Positions 18,143-27,146 of a stretch of 46,082 bases of DNA are shown piece by piece; the stretch's first letter is position 1; each line of letters opens with the position of its first letter. The notes beneath the pieces are model-generated. The model was not told the origin of the DNA. It was given only the letters and a program-made list of their open reading frames with translations, and ran no database searches. This DNA is from Flavobacteriaceae bacterium. Lineage in GTDB: Bacteria > Bacteroidota > Bacteroidia > Flavobacteriales > Flavobacteriaceae. Location: NCBI GenBank assembly GCA_029243165.1, contig JAQWSN010000006.1, positions 1 through 46,082 of the forward strand. Direction: 5' to 3'. Made by a program: the position numbers and the translations under genes.

Positions 18143-19861
18143 TTAAATATTTTGTTTTTTTAATTCTTTAATAATGAATTCTGAAGTTCTCCAAGAGAGA
18201 GCCATGATGGTCCAGGTCGGGTTTTTATCTGCTTGAGACACAAAAGGACCAGCATCAACGATAAAGACATTGTCTACATCGTGTAATTGTTCAAATTCAT
18301 TGACTACCGATTTTTTAGGGTCGCTACCCATACGTGTTGTTCCTACCTCGTGAATAATTCTACCCGGATTGAGTAGTCCGTAATCACGATCTGCACCGGG
18401 TTTGTCACCAAGTACAATACCTCCCATGTTTTCAATAATTTCTTCAAAGGTATTGTGCATGTGCCGTGCTTGTTTACGCTCATTATCGGACCATGAATAG
18501 TTAAATCGCAGTACAGGGATTCCAAATTCATCTACAGCGGTGGGATCAATTTCACAATAATTGTCTTCTCTAGCTATGGATTCTCCTCGTCCGGACATTC
18601 CCATTACCGATCCGTAAAACTTCTTGACATCCTCTCTCAATTGATTTCCATAACCACCTACTTTAAGTCCGAGGTATTTGTTGAGGTCATTGGGATTGAA
18701 TCCGGTTCCATAACTCGGCATTCCCAGACCTCCCCATACTTCAATGTGATACCCTCGAGGGAAGTCTAATTTTTTATTGTCGAGCCACCAAGGGGAATAA
18801 AGGTGCATTCCACCTACGCCGTCTTCGTTGTAGCGTTTTCTGTTCATCAGTTCAGGGACAAAGGCCATCCGATCCGATCCTGTAGAATCGTGTAAGTATT
18901 TACCCACCATATTACTACTGTTTCCTAAGCCATTGGGGTGTTGTGCACTTTTTGAGTTTAAGAGAATTCTTGCAGTACTACACGCCGAGGCTGCCAACAC
19001 CACAACTTTTCCAGTAACTCGATATTCTTTTCTATCTTCTTTGTTAATGTAAAGTACACCTGTTGCTTTACCTTCTTGATTTACCTCAACTTCACGAACC
19101 ATGCTGTTTACATAAAGATCTACTTGACCTCCAGATTTTTGTGCTGGAAAGATCAAACACGAACCGGCAGAGAAATCACCATAAACGGAACAGGATCGAC
19201 TACACTGGTTGCAATAAAAGCAAATTCCTCTTTCATTGTTGATTCGCTTGGTTAAAATAGAAAGTCTAGAAGGCATTACTTTAACTCCTGATTTTTCAGC
19301 TCCTTTTTTGTAATACAATTCGTGGAGTCTTGGTTTTGGAGCAGGCAGGAAGTAACCGTCAGGTTCGTTGTACATATTTTCTTTACTTCCAAAAACTCCA
19401 ATGAGTTTATCAACTTTGTCGTAATAAGGTTTTATGTCTTCATAACCAATGGGCCAATTATCTCCTAATCCATCTCGATCTTTTCCTTTAAAATCTCGAG
19501 GTCCAAATCGCAATGAGATTCTACCCCAGTGATTGGTTCTGCCTCCAAGCATTCTTGATCGAAACCAGTCAAATTGGGTATCACCGATTTGATTGTAGGG
19601 TTCTCCGTCTATCTCCCATCCGCCATAGGCCATATCAAATTCACCAAAGGCACGCGTAGTTCCTGCACCCCTTCTAGGAGATTGGTAAGGCCATTTGAGT
19701 TGGGTTTGTTGTTCGGGATTGGCAGGATCAAAAAAGGGTCCCGCTTCAACCACGGCAACTTTCAGACCAGCATCAGCAAGAATTTTTGTTGCCATTCCAC
19801 CGCCAGCTCCAGAACCGACGATGACAACATCATATTGCTTTTCATTTTCAATTATTTGCAT
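18143..19861 (-). CDS. GMC family oxidoreductase (gluconate dehydrogenase large-subunit type)
   Basis: The 572-residue protein has the FAD-binding motif VIVGSGAGGG at about residue 14 and the C-terminal GMC pattern G.TRMG.DP.. with the conserved HN-type end region (VDAGPFVSQADKNPTWTI). A cysteine cluster CFYCNQCSRSC lies in the middle, as in sorbitol- and gluconate-dehydrogenase large subunits, where an Fe-S cluster has been proposed. It has no leader of its own; export would depend on the Tat-type partner gene directly downstream. A sugar, polyol or sugar acid is the likely substrate. Whether it feeds the glp genes that follow is inference. Confidence 0.87.
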   Translation of the reverse strand: MQIIENEKQYDVVIVGSGAGGGMATKILADAGLKVAVVEAGPFFDPANPEQQTQLKWPYQSPRRGAGTTRAFGEFDMAYGGWEIDGEPYNQIGDTQFDWFRSRMLGGRTNHWGRISLRFGPRDFKGKDRDGLGDNWPIGYEDIKPYYDKVDKLIGVFGSKENMYNEPDGYFLPAPKPRLHELYYKKGAEKSGVKVMPSRLSILTKRINNERGICFYCNQCSRSCSVYGDFSAGSCLIFPAQKSGGQVDLYVNSMVREVEVNQEGKATGVLYINKEDRKEYRVTGKVVVLAASACSTARILLNSKSAQHPNGLGNSSNMVGKYLHDSTGSDRMAFVPELMNRKRYNEDGVGGMHLYSPWWLDNKKLDFPRGYHIEVWGGLGMPSYGTGFNPNDLNKYLGLKVGGYGNQLREDVKKFYGSVMGMSGRGESIAREDNYCEIDPTAVDEFGIPVLRFNYSWSDNERKQARHMHNTFEEIIENMGGIVLGDKPGADRDYGLLNPGRIIHEVGTTRMGSDPKKSVVNEFEQLHDVDNVFIVDAGPFVSQADKNPTWTIMALSWRTSEFIIKELKKQNI

Positions 19862-19872
19862 TTTATTTATTT

Positions 19873-20847
19873 TTAAAAAATGGATTTAGAGTCAATATTT
19901 TGACATTTATTGTTTTTGTAAATCGTGTAAGAAAATCCTTTGTGAATACTAAAAGCTCCAATCGCTCCTTGTTTGTTCGTAGCAACATAAGCTACCTGAA
20001 AATCGGGTTTTCCTTTTTGTTTTTCTACGATCCTTTGAATGGCAATTTCACATGCTTCTTGAGGACTTTTACCCTGTTTCATGAGCTCTACAATTAAAAA
20101 ACTACCTACCGTTTTGATGACTTCTTCCCCAAGTCCTGTAGCAACTGCTGCTCCCACAGAATTATCAACAAAAAGTCCAGAGCCTATGATTGGCGAATCA
20201 CCAACACGCCCCTTCATTTTGTATGCGAGTCCACTTGTGGTACAAGTACCCGAGAGTTCCCCTTGCTGATCAAAGCAAAGCATTCCGATGGTATCGTGGT
20301 TTTCAATATTTATTTCAGGCTGATAATTGCTGTTTTTGAGCCATTTTTGCCAAGCTTTTTTACTTTCTTCACTAAGTAAGTTTTCTGCCTGATAGCCTTG
20401 TTCTAAGGCAAATTTTCTAGCTCCTTCTCCAGCAAGGATAACATGGGGAGTTTTTTCCATTACATCTTTAGCCAGTGCTGCTACATGGGTAATGTTTTGA
20501 ACAGCTAAAACAGCTCCACAGTTTCCCTTAGCATCCATTACGCAAGCGTCTAAGGTAACCTCTCCTTCACGATCGGGTGTTCCTCCTTTACCCACAGTAG
20601 TGTTGTGTATGTCGGCTTCTTCAATTGCGGCACCTTGGATGGATGCATCCAAAGCGTTACTTCCTTGGTCCAATGCCTTTCCAGCAGTGGAAACCGCTCT
20701 TTGAACATCCCAAGTGGCAAGAGCAAAAGGAGTGAAAGATGCAACTCCTTTTGAGTTTTTGATTGTTTTTTTTGCAAAAACAGAAGGTGAAATTAACAGG
20801 CTAGAAATTCCCAGACTACTTCTTTGGATAAATGACTTTCGATTCAT
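19873..20847 (-). CDS. N(4)-(beta-N-acetylglucosaminyl)-L-asparaginase family Ntn hydrolase
   Basis: The 324-residue precursor has a signal peptide (residues 6-25, ending VFA). It has the glycosylasparaginase autocleavage motif HDTIGM: T186 becomes the N-terminal nucleophile after self-cleavage. Substrate loops GRVGDSPIIGSG and TGLGEEVIKT follow. The family removes GlcNAc-Asn from glycoproteins, or acts as isoaspartyl peptidase/asparaginase. It lies 11 bases upstream of the GMC gene, at the head of the minus-strand run. The link between this scavenging enzyme and glycerol use is not obvious. Confidence 0.9.
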   Translation of the reverse strand: MNRKSFIQRSSLGISSLLISPSVFAKKTIKNSKGVASFTPFALATWDVQRAVSTAGKALDQGSNALDASIQGAAIEEADIHNTTVGKGGTPDREGEVTLDACVMDAKGNCGAVLAVQNITHVAALAKDVMEKTPHVILAGEGARKFALEQGYQAENLLSEESKKAWQKWLKNSNYQPEINIENHDTIGMLCFDQQGELSGTCTTSGLAYKMKGRVGDSPIIGSGLFVDNSVGAAVATGLGEEVIKTVGSFLIVELMKQGKSPQEACEIAIQRIVEKQKGKPDFQVAYVATNKQGAIGAFSIHKGFSYTIYKNNKCQNIDSKSIF

Positions 20848-20912
20848 ACTCCTCTAAAATAGAAACAATTTTCGTTTATTAAAAGATTCTGAATCAAATG
20901 TGATTCTTTTTT

Positions 20913-20920
20913 TAGTTTTG
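20913..20920 (+). promoter_or_regulatory. Putative -7 element upstream of cutC
   Basis: TAGTTTTG fits TAnnTTTG and lies 24 bases before the cutC ATG. No TTG is found at the usual distance upstream, where instead a small hairpin GAATC/GATTC is followed by seven Ts. Confidence 0.35.
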
Positions 20921-20943
20921 TTTAAACGAAACTTAAAAAAAAT

Positions 20944-21666
20944 ATGATTGTTGAAGTATGCAGTACCTCTTTGATTGGAATTCAAAATGCAGTTCAAGCA
21001 GGGGCAAATCGTATTGAGTTGTGTTCTGGGTTGGAACTTGGAGGATTGACTCCATCAATGGGATTGATTCAAGAAGCAGTTGCTTTAGAGGCTCTTGATA
21101 TTCACCCTCTGATACGGCCTCGGGTAGGTCATTTTACGTATTCTCAGGAAGAAATAAGAATTATTGAAAAAGACATCTTGTTTGCTAAAGAAAGAGGTTG
21201 TAGGGGAGTAGTCATCGGCGCACTGAATTCTGATTTTAAGTTAAACGTTCCTTTGTTAAAAAAATGGAAACAACTGGCTGGACCTTTGTATCTTACTTTT
21301 CATAGAGCAATTGATGTAGTAGTAGATCCTCATCTGGCTATTAGACAGTTGATTGATCTTGGATTTGATTGCATATTATCTTCAGGTCAGAGCGAAAAGG
21401 CTGTTGACGGTTTTGAAAAACTAAACCAATGGCAAGAGGAATTTGGAGACGAAATTCTTATCATGCCCGGAAGTGGAATCAACAGTTCAAACTGTATGCT
21501 TTTTAAGACAGCTGGTTTTAAGGCGATTCACCTTTCAGGATCAAAAGCACAACCGTTACTAAAAATCCCTGAGGGTGTCCATAATGAAATCTCATTTTTG
21601 AATCAATTATTAAGTGTAAGTGATACATCGAAAATAAAGAATGTAGTCAGTCAATTAAAATCTTAA
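20944..21666 (+). CDS. cutC: CutC family protein (copper homeostasis/TIM barrel)
   Basis: The 240-residue protein has the CutC signature at its start (EVCSTS, NRIELCSGLELGGLTPS) and the family's LTFHRAIDV and GFDCILSSGQ segments of a TIM barrel. CutC was named for copper tolerance in E. coli, but its biochemical activity is unresolved. It is a lone gene here; its stop overlaps tail to tail with the convergent TauE/SafE gene. Confidence 0.9.
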   Translation: MIVEVCSTSLIGIQNAVQAGANRIELCSGLELGGLTPSMGLIQEAVALEALDIHPLIRPRVGHFTYSQEEIRIIEKDILFAKERGCRGVVIGALNSDFKLNVPLLKKWKQLAGPLYLTFHRAIDVVVDPHLAIRQLIDLGFDCILSSGQSEKAVDGFEKLNQWQEEFGDEILIMPGSGINSSNCMLFKTAGFKAIHLSGSKAQPLLKIPEGVHNEISFLNQLLSVSDTSKIKNVVSQLKS

Positions 21667-22403
21667 TTAAATAAAATCATAAATCCACCGATTGCGGTAA
21701 ACAAAAGAATCAATTTCCTGTAGTTGTCATTTTCGATTTTCTTAACCAAATAAACACCTACGACCAGTCCTACAATAACAAAAGGAACGAGCTGTAAGCT
21801 AATTAGGATGGATTTGGAATTGATTGTTTTCCAGCTCCAAATATGAAAGGGAACTTTAAAAGAGTTTATCAAAAAGAACAACCAAGCAGCTGTTCCAATA
21901 AAATCATTTTTTGGAAGTCGCATGGCTAAAAAGTAAATGTTTGAAAAGGCACCAGCAAGATTGCCAATCATGGTAGTGAAACCTGCCAAAAGGCCCATTG
22001 AGCTACCAAAAGTCCAATGGGAAGGAATATTCTGATCTTTTTTGTTTTCCCAATAATACATCAGTCCTACACTAAAAATAATGATGCTAGCCATTCCGTA
22101 TTTGAACAAATCTTCAGTAACGTAACTTCCTCCTACTACACCAACTAAGACTCCAATAACCATCCAAGGCAGGAGTTTGATGATGTATTTTTTTTGAACG
22201 TGCCTTTTGTAATAGATAATAGCGAATACATCACCTACCAACAAAAGAGGCATTAAAATACCAGTTGAATTTCTTGCTCCGTAAACCAGTGCAAGTCCCG
22301 TAACTACGAGTGATGCAATCCCTTTAATTCCTGATTTAGAGACTCCTAATAAAAAAGCACAGCCAGCTGCTATTGTAAAGTTTAAGAGAGTTATTTCTGA
22401 CAA
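21663..22403 (-). CDS. TauE/SafE family anion exporter
   Basis: The 246-residue membrane protein has about eight helices and the two repeated family motifs, beginning with FLLGVSKSGIKG near residue 16 and MIGNLAGAFSNIYFL in the second half. Members export sulfite or sulfoacetate, or other organosulfur anions; the substrate here is unknown. The frame opens with TTG at 22403, and there is no in-frame ATG near enough to keep the first helix. Confidence 0.85.
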   Translation of the reverse strand: MSEITLLNFTIAAGCAFLLGVSKSGIKGIASLVVTGLALVYGARNSTGILMPLLLVGDVFAIIYYKRHVQKKYIIKLLPWMVIGVLVGVVGGSYVTEDLFKYGMASIIIFSVGLMYYWENKKDQNIPSHWTFGSSMGLLAGFTTMIGNLAGAFSNIYFLAMRLPKNDFIGTAAWLFFLINSFKVPFHIWSWKTINSKSILISLQLVPFVIVGLVVGVYLVKKIENDNYRKLILLFTAIGGFMILFN

Positions 22404-22454
22404 TATGAGTTCTAAATTGAATAACGAAGATACTATTTATTTTTAGTGCTTTAG

Positions 22455-22482
22455 TTGTTGTGATTTCAAAGCATTACTTTTG
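22455..22482 (+). promoter_or_regulatory. Putative promoter of the EamA transporter gene
   Basis: TTG at 22455-22457, a 17-base spacer, and TACTTTTG at 22475-22482 match the Bacteroidota promoter. The transcript would start near 22489, only about ten bases before the TTG start codon, so the leader is very short. Confidence 0.6.
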
Positions 22483-22499
22483 ATTAAAATTATCAATTT

Positions 22500-23369
22500 T
22501 TGAATTCTTCTTTTTTAAAAGCTGTTCAGTACATGCTTCTTAGTACTTTGTCTTTTGCATTTATGAATGCAATTGTTAAATACTTAACAACTTATCCTAC
22601 TTTACAAATTGTTTTTTTTAGGGCTTTAGGTTCGCTTTTAATTAGCTTCAGCTATTTGAAAGTTATGGGGATACCTCAATGGGGTAATCAAAAAAAGCTT
22701 TTGTTTTACAGGGGGTTGATGGGGGTTATTTCAATGATATTATTTTTTTGGGGTGTACACTACATTTCTGTGGGTAGTGCAGTAACACTTCGTTATGTTT
22801 CACCAATATTTGCTGGGGTTTTGGCGGTAATGTACCTAAACGAAAAAATCAAGCCCTTGCAATGGTTCTTTTTTTTAATGGCCTTTTTAGGCGTTTATTT
22901 GATTAAAAATTTTGATTCTTCCAATTCTAATTTTGGAGTTTTATTAGTGTTGCTTGCAGCATTCTTTTCAGCGATTGTTTACATTTTAATAAGTAAGATA
23001 GGAAAAGGAGATCATCCAGTAGTGGTGGTTCATTACTTTATGCTGATTGCTACTTTGGTTGGTGGTGTAGGTTGTTTGTTTTTTTGGGAGTCTCCTAATT
23101 TTTACGATTTGCTACTGTTTTTGAGTTTAGGTTTTTTTGGCTTTTTTGGCCAATTGTTTATGACCAAAGCTTTTCAAAATGCAGAGGCACATATGGTAGC
23201 ACCTTTCAAATATGTTGAAGTGATTTTTACACTCCTTTTTGGAGTTTTTGTATTGTTTGAGACTTACAGCTTTTATCATCTACTCGGGACATTTTTGGTT
23301 GTTTTTTCATTAGTTCTTAATGTATTGTACAAATCACGTCTAAATAAAAAAGCCACCGAAAATAGGTGA
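22500..23369 (+). CDS. EamA/DMT family transporter
   Basis: The 289-residue protein has ten predicted membrane helices in two EamA repeats, with the typical segments LSFAFMNAIVKY, FFRALGSLL and VSPIFAGVLAVMYLNEKI in the first half and GQLFMTKAFQNAEA in the second. Substrates of this superfamily range from amino acids to purines and cannot be predicted. An in-frame stop lies 15 bases upstream, so the start must be the TTG at 22500 or a later codon; the first ATG, at codon 12, would cut into helix 1. A hairpin terminator overlaps the stop codon. Confidence 0.82.
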   Translation: MNSSFLKAVQYMLLSTLSFAFMNAIVKYLTTYPTLQIVFFRALGSLLISFSYLKVMGIPQWGNQKKLLFYRGLMGVISMILFFWGVHYISVGSAVTLRYVSPIFAGVLAVMYLNEKIKPLQWFFFLMAFLGVYLIKNFDSSNSNFGVLLVLLAAFFSAIVYILISKIGKGDHPVVVVHYFMLIATLVGGVGCLFFWESPNFYDLLLFLSLGFFGFFGQLFMTKAFQNAEAHMVAPFKYVEVIFTLLFGVFVLFETYSFYHLLGTFLVVFSLVLNVLYKSRLNKKATENR

Positions 23370-23375
23370 CTTTTT
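23346..23375. terminator. Bidirectional terminator overlapping the EamA stop codon
   Basis: AAAAAGCCACC pairs with GGTGACTTTTT around a seven-base loop, with one C-A mismatch. The T-run on each strand lets it serve both the EamA gene and the convergent DUF2911 gene, whose end is 21 bases away. Confidence 0.7.
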
Positions 23376-23395
23376 AAACGATCGTAAAAGGATTT

Positions 23396-24232
23396 TTAGT
23401 TAGACCATTCCTCTATTGCTTTTTTATTAAGACGAACATAATCTTGATTACCTGCTTCAGTTGCTAATTTAAGTGAGGTTTTAGATGCAGCTATTGCAGC
23501 GTCGGTTTCGTTTAACTCATTTAGAATAAGTGCCTGTTGGCGGTACATCCAATATTTTCCTTCGTCCATTTCGATGGCTTTTGCGATCCATTTTTTTGCT
23601 TTTTCCAAATCGCGCCCCGTTTCTCTTAGGTAGATGGCAGCGCTGTAATAGTCTCCTGATTTGGGATTGCCTTTCATGGTTTTTTCAATCGATGCCATTG
23701 CTTTAGCATCGGTGGGTACTTCAAGTTTTAAGCTTGCAAGGGTTTTTTCCCATTTAAAGTTCAGAGTTGCTCCATTAGGATGCAGATCATCAAGTGAGAT
23801 TGTAAAGCTCTCGACTGCTTGCTCTATTGCAGCGGGATCGATTTCTGCAACTAAGGCTACTGCTTTTGGATCCCATTCACGGGGGAGCCCTCCATTGTCT
23901 GTTTTCGTGTAAAAGAATACTTCCCATAAAGAAAACCCTGGCCGCATAAAAATGGCATATTTTCCAGCGGCTAGTTTTTGACCTTCAAGGAGTACCTCGT
24001 CACTAAATTCTATTGTTGTATTTGCATTTGCACCTGCTCTCCACAGGGCACCGTAAGGAACAAGTTCGCCCATAATAACCCTATTACGCATTGCAGGACG
24101 TGAATATTGAATTGTTACATCTGTGAGTCCTACTACCTGATCAATTTTTGAAAAAGGACTGGGTTGAGGTGTCTGTATTTGTCCGTAGCTGAAACCACTA
24201 CATAAAAGTGCTAGAAGAAATATTTTTTTCAT
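23396..24232 (-). CDS. DUF2911 domain protein with C-terminal TPR-like repeats
   Basis: The 278-residue product has a signal peptide (MKKIFLLALLCSGFSYGQ). A DUF2911 domain follows (about residues 25-170), recognisable by VTIQYSRPAMRNR, LVPYGALWRAGANANT and GKYAIF. The last 90 residues form helical pairs like tetratricopeptide repeats (YSAAIYLRETGRDLEKAKKWI and following). It is likely periplasmic and protein-binding; no activity is known. On the minus strand TTG-N20-TATCTTTA, one base off consensus, lies upstream of the start. Confidence 0.82.
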   Translation of the reverse strand: MKKIFLLALLCSGFSYGQIQTPQPSPFSKIDQVVGLTDVTIQYSRPAMRNRVIMGELVPYGALWRAGANANTTIEFSDEVLLEGQKLAAGKYAIFMRPGFSLWEVFFYTKTDNGGLPREWDPKAVALVAEIDPAAIEQAVESFTISLDDLHPNGATLNFKWEKTLASLKLEVPTDAKAMASIEKTMKGNPKSGDYYSAAIYLRETGRDLEKAKKWIAKAIEMDEGKYWMYRQQALILNELNETDAAIAASKTSLKLATEAGNQDYVRLNKKAIEEWSN

Positions 24233-24386
24233 TTTTTGTAATTTTTTAAGTTTTTAAAGATACCCATTATGTCTCAACAGCCCAATTTTACTGACCTTCA
24301 AAGTGAATTTTTAACATGTGGATAAGTTTTGTTTAATAAAAATAAATAATTATTAAACATTTTGTACTTTTAAAAAAAAATCGTTT

Positions 24387-24854
24387 GTGAAACTCTATCG
24401 TTTAGAAACAGTTCAGAATTTACCCATAACTAAGGAAAAAGCTTGGGAATTTTTCTCTGATCCAAGAAATTTAAAAGCCATTACCCCTGACTACATGGGT
24501 TTTAAAATTTTAAAAGGAGAAGCGCCAAAAATGTATGCTGGGCAAATTATTCAATACATCGTTACTCCACTTCTTAATATTCCTGTAAAGTGGATAACAG
24601 AAATTACTCATGTTGAAGAGGGGAGTTATTTTGTTGACGAACAGCGATTTGGTCCTTATGCGCTTTGGCATCACAAGCATTTTATCAAACCTATCAAAAA
24701 TGGAGTTGAGATGATTGATATCGTAGACTACAAAATACCTTTTGGTTTTTTAGGTCAATTGATGCATCCAATTTTGGTTGGGCCGAAACTAAAAGAAATT
24801 TTTGATTACAGAAGAACAGCTTTAATAGAGCGCTTTGGAAACTACGAAATATGA
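24387..24854 (+). CDS. SRPBCC family ligand-binding protein
   Basis: The 155-residue protein has the SRPBCC (START-like, helix-grip) pattern: an N-terminal strand, a helix with KAWEFFSDPRNLKAITP, and a long C-terminal helix after PFGFLGQLMHPI. These proteins bind hydrophobic ligands. Translation appears to begin at GTG. It is the first gene of the photolyase unit and overlaps the SDR gene by four bases. An SRPBCC-SDR-photolyase order also recurs in proteobacterial light-stress clusters as I recall, which suggests a role in pigment or oxidised-lipid handling; that is inference. Confidence 0.8.
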   Translation: MKLYRLETVQNLPITKEKAWEFFSDPRNLKAITPDYMGFKILKGEAPKMYAGQIIQYIVTPLLNIPVKWITEITHVEEGSYFVDEQRFGPYALWHHKHFIKPIKNGVEMIDIVDYKIPFGFLGQLMHPILVGPKLKEIFDYRRTALIERFGNYEI

Positions 24855-25552
24855 TAGAAAATAAAAACATTCTGATTGTTGGTGGAAGTTCGGGTATCGG
24901 GCTGGCGCTTGCGGAACATTTAAGTCCTCAAAATAATGTCTATGTTGCTAGCCGATCGAGTGAGGCGTTACAGCATTTAGACTTACACCATATCAAATTC
25001 GATGCTACTTTAGATGAGTTGGATACCAGTCAACTTCCTGAAACACTTCACGGATTTGTTTATTGCCCTGGCAGTATTAACCTTAGGCCATTTAAGGGAC
25101 TTAAATTAGAGTCGTTTCAATCTGATTTTGAGATAAATGTTTTGGGTGCGGTTCGTTCACTAAAATCCGTTTTAGGTCATCTTAGTTTAAGTGGGAATGC
25201 TGCAGTAGTATTTTACAGTACGGTTGCTGTACAAACAGGGATGCCTTTTCACAGTTCGGTGGCAGCTTCTAAAGGTGCTATTGAGGGGCTAACCCGTTCT
25301 TTGGCTGCAGAATTTGCACCTAAAATAAGAGTCAATGCAATCGCACCTTCATTAGTAAATACTCCGCTTGCTTCAAAATTTCTCAACAATGAAACAAAAA
25401 TGGATAAAGCCAATGAAAGACATCCGCTGGGCAGGGTAGGAAGTCCCAAAGAAATTGCCCAAGCAACAGCTTTTTTATTAGGTGAGGAGAGTGCCTGGAT
25501 GACAGGTAGGGTATTGCAGTTGGACGGAGGCATAGGAAACTTGAAAACTTAA
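24851..25552 (+). CDS. Atypical short-chain dehydrogenase/reductase lacking the catalytic Tyr
   Basis: The 233-residue protein has the SDR cofactor motif GGSSGIG (11-17), the structural N95 and the C-terminal QLDGGIG. In the active-site segment K141 is present, but the residue four positions before it is V137 instead of Tyr, and the catalytic Ser position holds T124. I recall the same H-x-S-V-A-A-x-K pattern in other photolyase-linked SDRs, so this may be a family trait and not decay. It may bind NAD(P) without ordinary SDR chemistry. It overlaps the SRPBCC gene by four bases, and the photolyase gene follows after two. Confidence 0.85.
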   Translation: MIENKNILIVGGSSGIGLALAEHLSPQNNVYVASRSSEALQHLDLHHIKFDATLDELDTSQLPETLHGFVYCPGSINLRPFKGLKLESFQSDFEINVLGAVRSLKSVLGHLSLSGNAAVVFYSTVAVQTGMPFHSSVAASKGAIEGLTRSLAAEFAPKIRVNAIAPSLVNTPLASKFLNNETKMDKANERHPLGRVGSPKEIAQATAFLLGEESAWMTGRVLQLDGGIGNLKT

Positions 25553-25554
25553 AA

Positions 25555-26862
25555 ATGAAAAAGTACACCATTTTTTGGTTTCGAAGAGATTTAAGAATAG
25601 AAGATAATCACGGATTGTTTGAAGCCTTATCGGGAAAAAATGAAGTGATACCAATATTTATTTTTGATCAGCAGATATTAAAAAAATTACCAAAAAGTGA
25701 CGCTCGATTAGAGTTTATTTTAGTAGCCTTGGGTACCATAGATATTGCTATGAAGAGGAACAGATGCAGTCTTGGAATGTATCTTGGTACCCCTAAGGCT
25801 ATTTTTAAAAAAATAATAAAACAATGGCCCATTGAAAAAGTAATTTGCAATACAGATTACGAGCCTTATGCCCGGGAGCGTGATGCATCAATTGCAGCTT
25901 TTTTAGAAGAAAATAACATTATATTTGAGAGTTATAAAGACCAAGTGATCTTTGAAAAAGATGAGGTTGTTAAAAACGACGGTACACCTTACCGAGTGTA
26001 CACTCCTTTTTCGAGGAAATGGCTGGAACTTTTTTCGCAAAACCCAATTGCGAATTTCCCTTCAGAATCTCATTTAAATAATTTAGCTCCATTGGATTTG
26101 CCTCAGCTTAATCTTGAAGATTTAGGTTTTAACCCCTCTCAACTCAGTTCTCCAAAATATATTTTTAACGAAAAAATCATTTCTTCTTATGAAGAAACCA
26201 GAAACTACCCAGCAGTTGATCAAACATCTCGCATTGGAACTCATCTTCGATTCGGAACTTTAAGTGTAAGAAAGATGGTCCAAAAATCATCTGAAAATGA
26301 GAATCCAACTTTTTTAAAAGAATTGATTTGGAGGGAGTTTTTTATGCAAATTCTATGGCACTTCCCTCATACCATGACAAGAAGTTTTAAGCCTCAATAC
26401 GATCGGATTGAGTGGAGAAATGATCCCTCAGAATTTGAAAAGTGGTGCCAAGGTAAGACAGGCTATCCATTGGTTGATGCGGGAATGCGTCAACTCAATC
26501 AAACTGGTTTTATGCACAATCGTGTCCGCATGTTAGTGGGTAGTTTTCTCTGTAAACATTTGTTAATTGATTGGAGACTAGGAGAAGCTTATTTTGCAGA
26601 GAAATTATTTGATTATGAAATGTCAAGTAATGTTGGGAATTGGCAATGGGTTGCAGGTTGTGGAGTTGATGCGGCTCCCTACTTTAGAATTTTTAATCCT
26701 ACGGAACAGATTAAAAAATTTGATAAGCAACACGAATACATAAGAAAATGGGTACCCGAATATCAAGAATTGAACTACCCTAAACCCATGGTAGATCACA
26801 AATTCGCAAGAGAGCGTTGTTTGACTACCTACAAATCAGCTCTCAATGCCCAAGCGAGTTGA
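25555..26862 (+). CDS. phrB: Deoxyribodipyrimidine photo-lyase, class I CPD type
   Basis: The 435-residue protein has the antenna-binding N-terminal domain ([12 protein letters not shown]) and the FAD-binding C-terminal domain with [22 protein letters not shown], a [11 protein letters not shown] segment and HNRVRM. N359, four residues before W363, corresponds to the flavin N5 contact of E. coli photolyase; W363 and W365 are in place (NVGNWQW). It uses blue light to split cyclobutane pyrimidine dimers. It is coupled to the SDR gene upstream and overlaps DUF2256 downstream by 17 bases. Confidence 0.94.
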   Translation: MKKYTIFWFRRDLRIEDNHGLFEALSGKNEVIPIFIFDQQILKKLPKSDARLEFILVALGTIDIAMKRNRCSLGMYLGTPKAIFKKIIKQWPIEKVICNTDYEPYARERDASIAAFLEENNIIFESYKDQVIFEKDEVVKNDGTPYRVYTPFSRKWLELFSQNPIANFPSESHLNNLAPLDLPQLNLEDLGFNPSQLSSPKYIFNEKIISSYEETRNYPAVDQTSRIGTHLRFGTLSVRKMVQKSSENENPTFLKELIWREFFMQILWHFPHTMTRSFKPQYDRIEWRNDPSEFEKWCQGKTGYPLVDAGMRQLNQTGFMHNRVRMLVGSFLCKHLLIDWRLGEAYFAEKLFDYEMSSNVGNWQWVAGCGVDAAPYFRIFNPTEQIKKFDKQHEYIRKWVPEYQELNYPKPMVDHKFARERCLTTYKSALNAQAS

Positions 26863-26986
26863 AAAGAGGAATCTTCCTCAAAAAATTTGTCAAAGCTGTT
26901 CTAGACCCTTTTACTGGAGAAAAAAATGGGAGGCAAATTGGGATGACGTAAAGTACTGTAGTAAAAGATGTAGAGTTGAAAAATGA
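26846..26986 (+). CDS. DUF2256 domain protein (46 residues, zinc-ribbon-like)
   Basis: This short gene is read in another frame from the last 17 bases of the photolyase gene and ends with TGA at 26986. The 46-residue product is Lys/Arg-rich with two cysteine pairs, CQSC and CSKRC, and the family core [18 protein letters not shown]. That is the whole of the DUF2256 family (COG4338 type), which often lies next to photolyase or cryptochrome genes. The cysteines suggest a zinc site. No function is established; cofactor delivery or nucleic-acid binding are possibilities only. Confidence 0.9.
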   Translation: MPKRVEKRNLPQKICQSCSRPFYWRKKWEANWDDVKYCSKRCRVEK

Positions 26987-27146
26987 TCTTTAAAACTTAA
27001 AATACATTCAACAAAACTACCTCTAAACGATAACTTATTCAGGAAAGTAAAAAAAGGAGTGATTATTAAAAGTTTTCCATAAATTAGCACTGCATACCAA
27101 ATCAATTAAGGCTGCCTCAACGCCTTGATTATCTAATTCTTAACCT
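26987..27146. other. 160-base spacer between DUF2256 and the OmpA gene
   Basis: No gene and no clear consensus promoter is visible. A weak imperfect hairpin (AAGGC/GCCTT around TGCCTCAAC, extended by AATC/GATT) lies at about 27103-27133 just before the OmpA start. Confidence 0.3.

Noticed and set aside
20891-20913. Hairpin GAATC/GATTC followed by seven Ts before cutC, as a possible attenuator
   Set aside because: It lies upstream of the likely -7 element, so it would not be in the cutC transcript, and a five-pair AT-rich stem is weak.
24317-24325. Perfect DnaA box (TGTGGATAA) before the SRPBCC gene
   Set aside because: It is a single box with no cluster, no AT-rich unwinding region pattern and no dnaA or dnaN nearby; not an origin.
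24271-24327. 18-codon ATG frame between the DUF2911 and SRPBCC genes
   Set aside because: Too short, without coupling to any neighbour and without a recognisable pattern.
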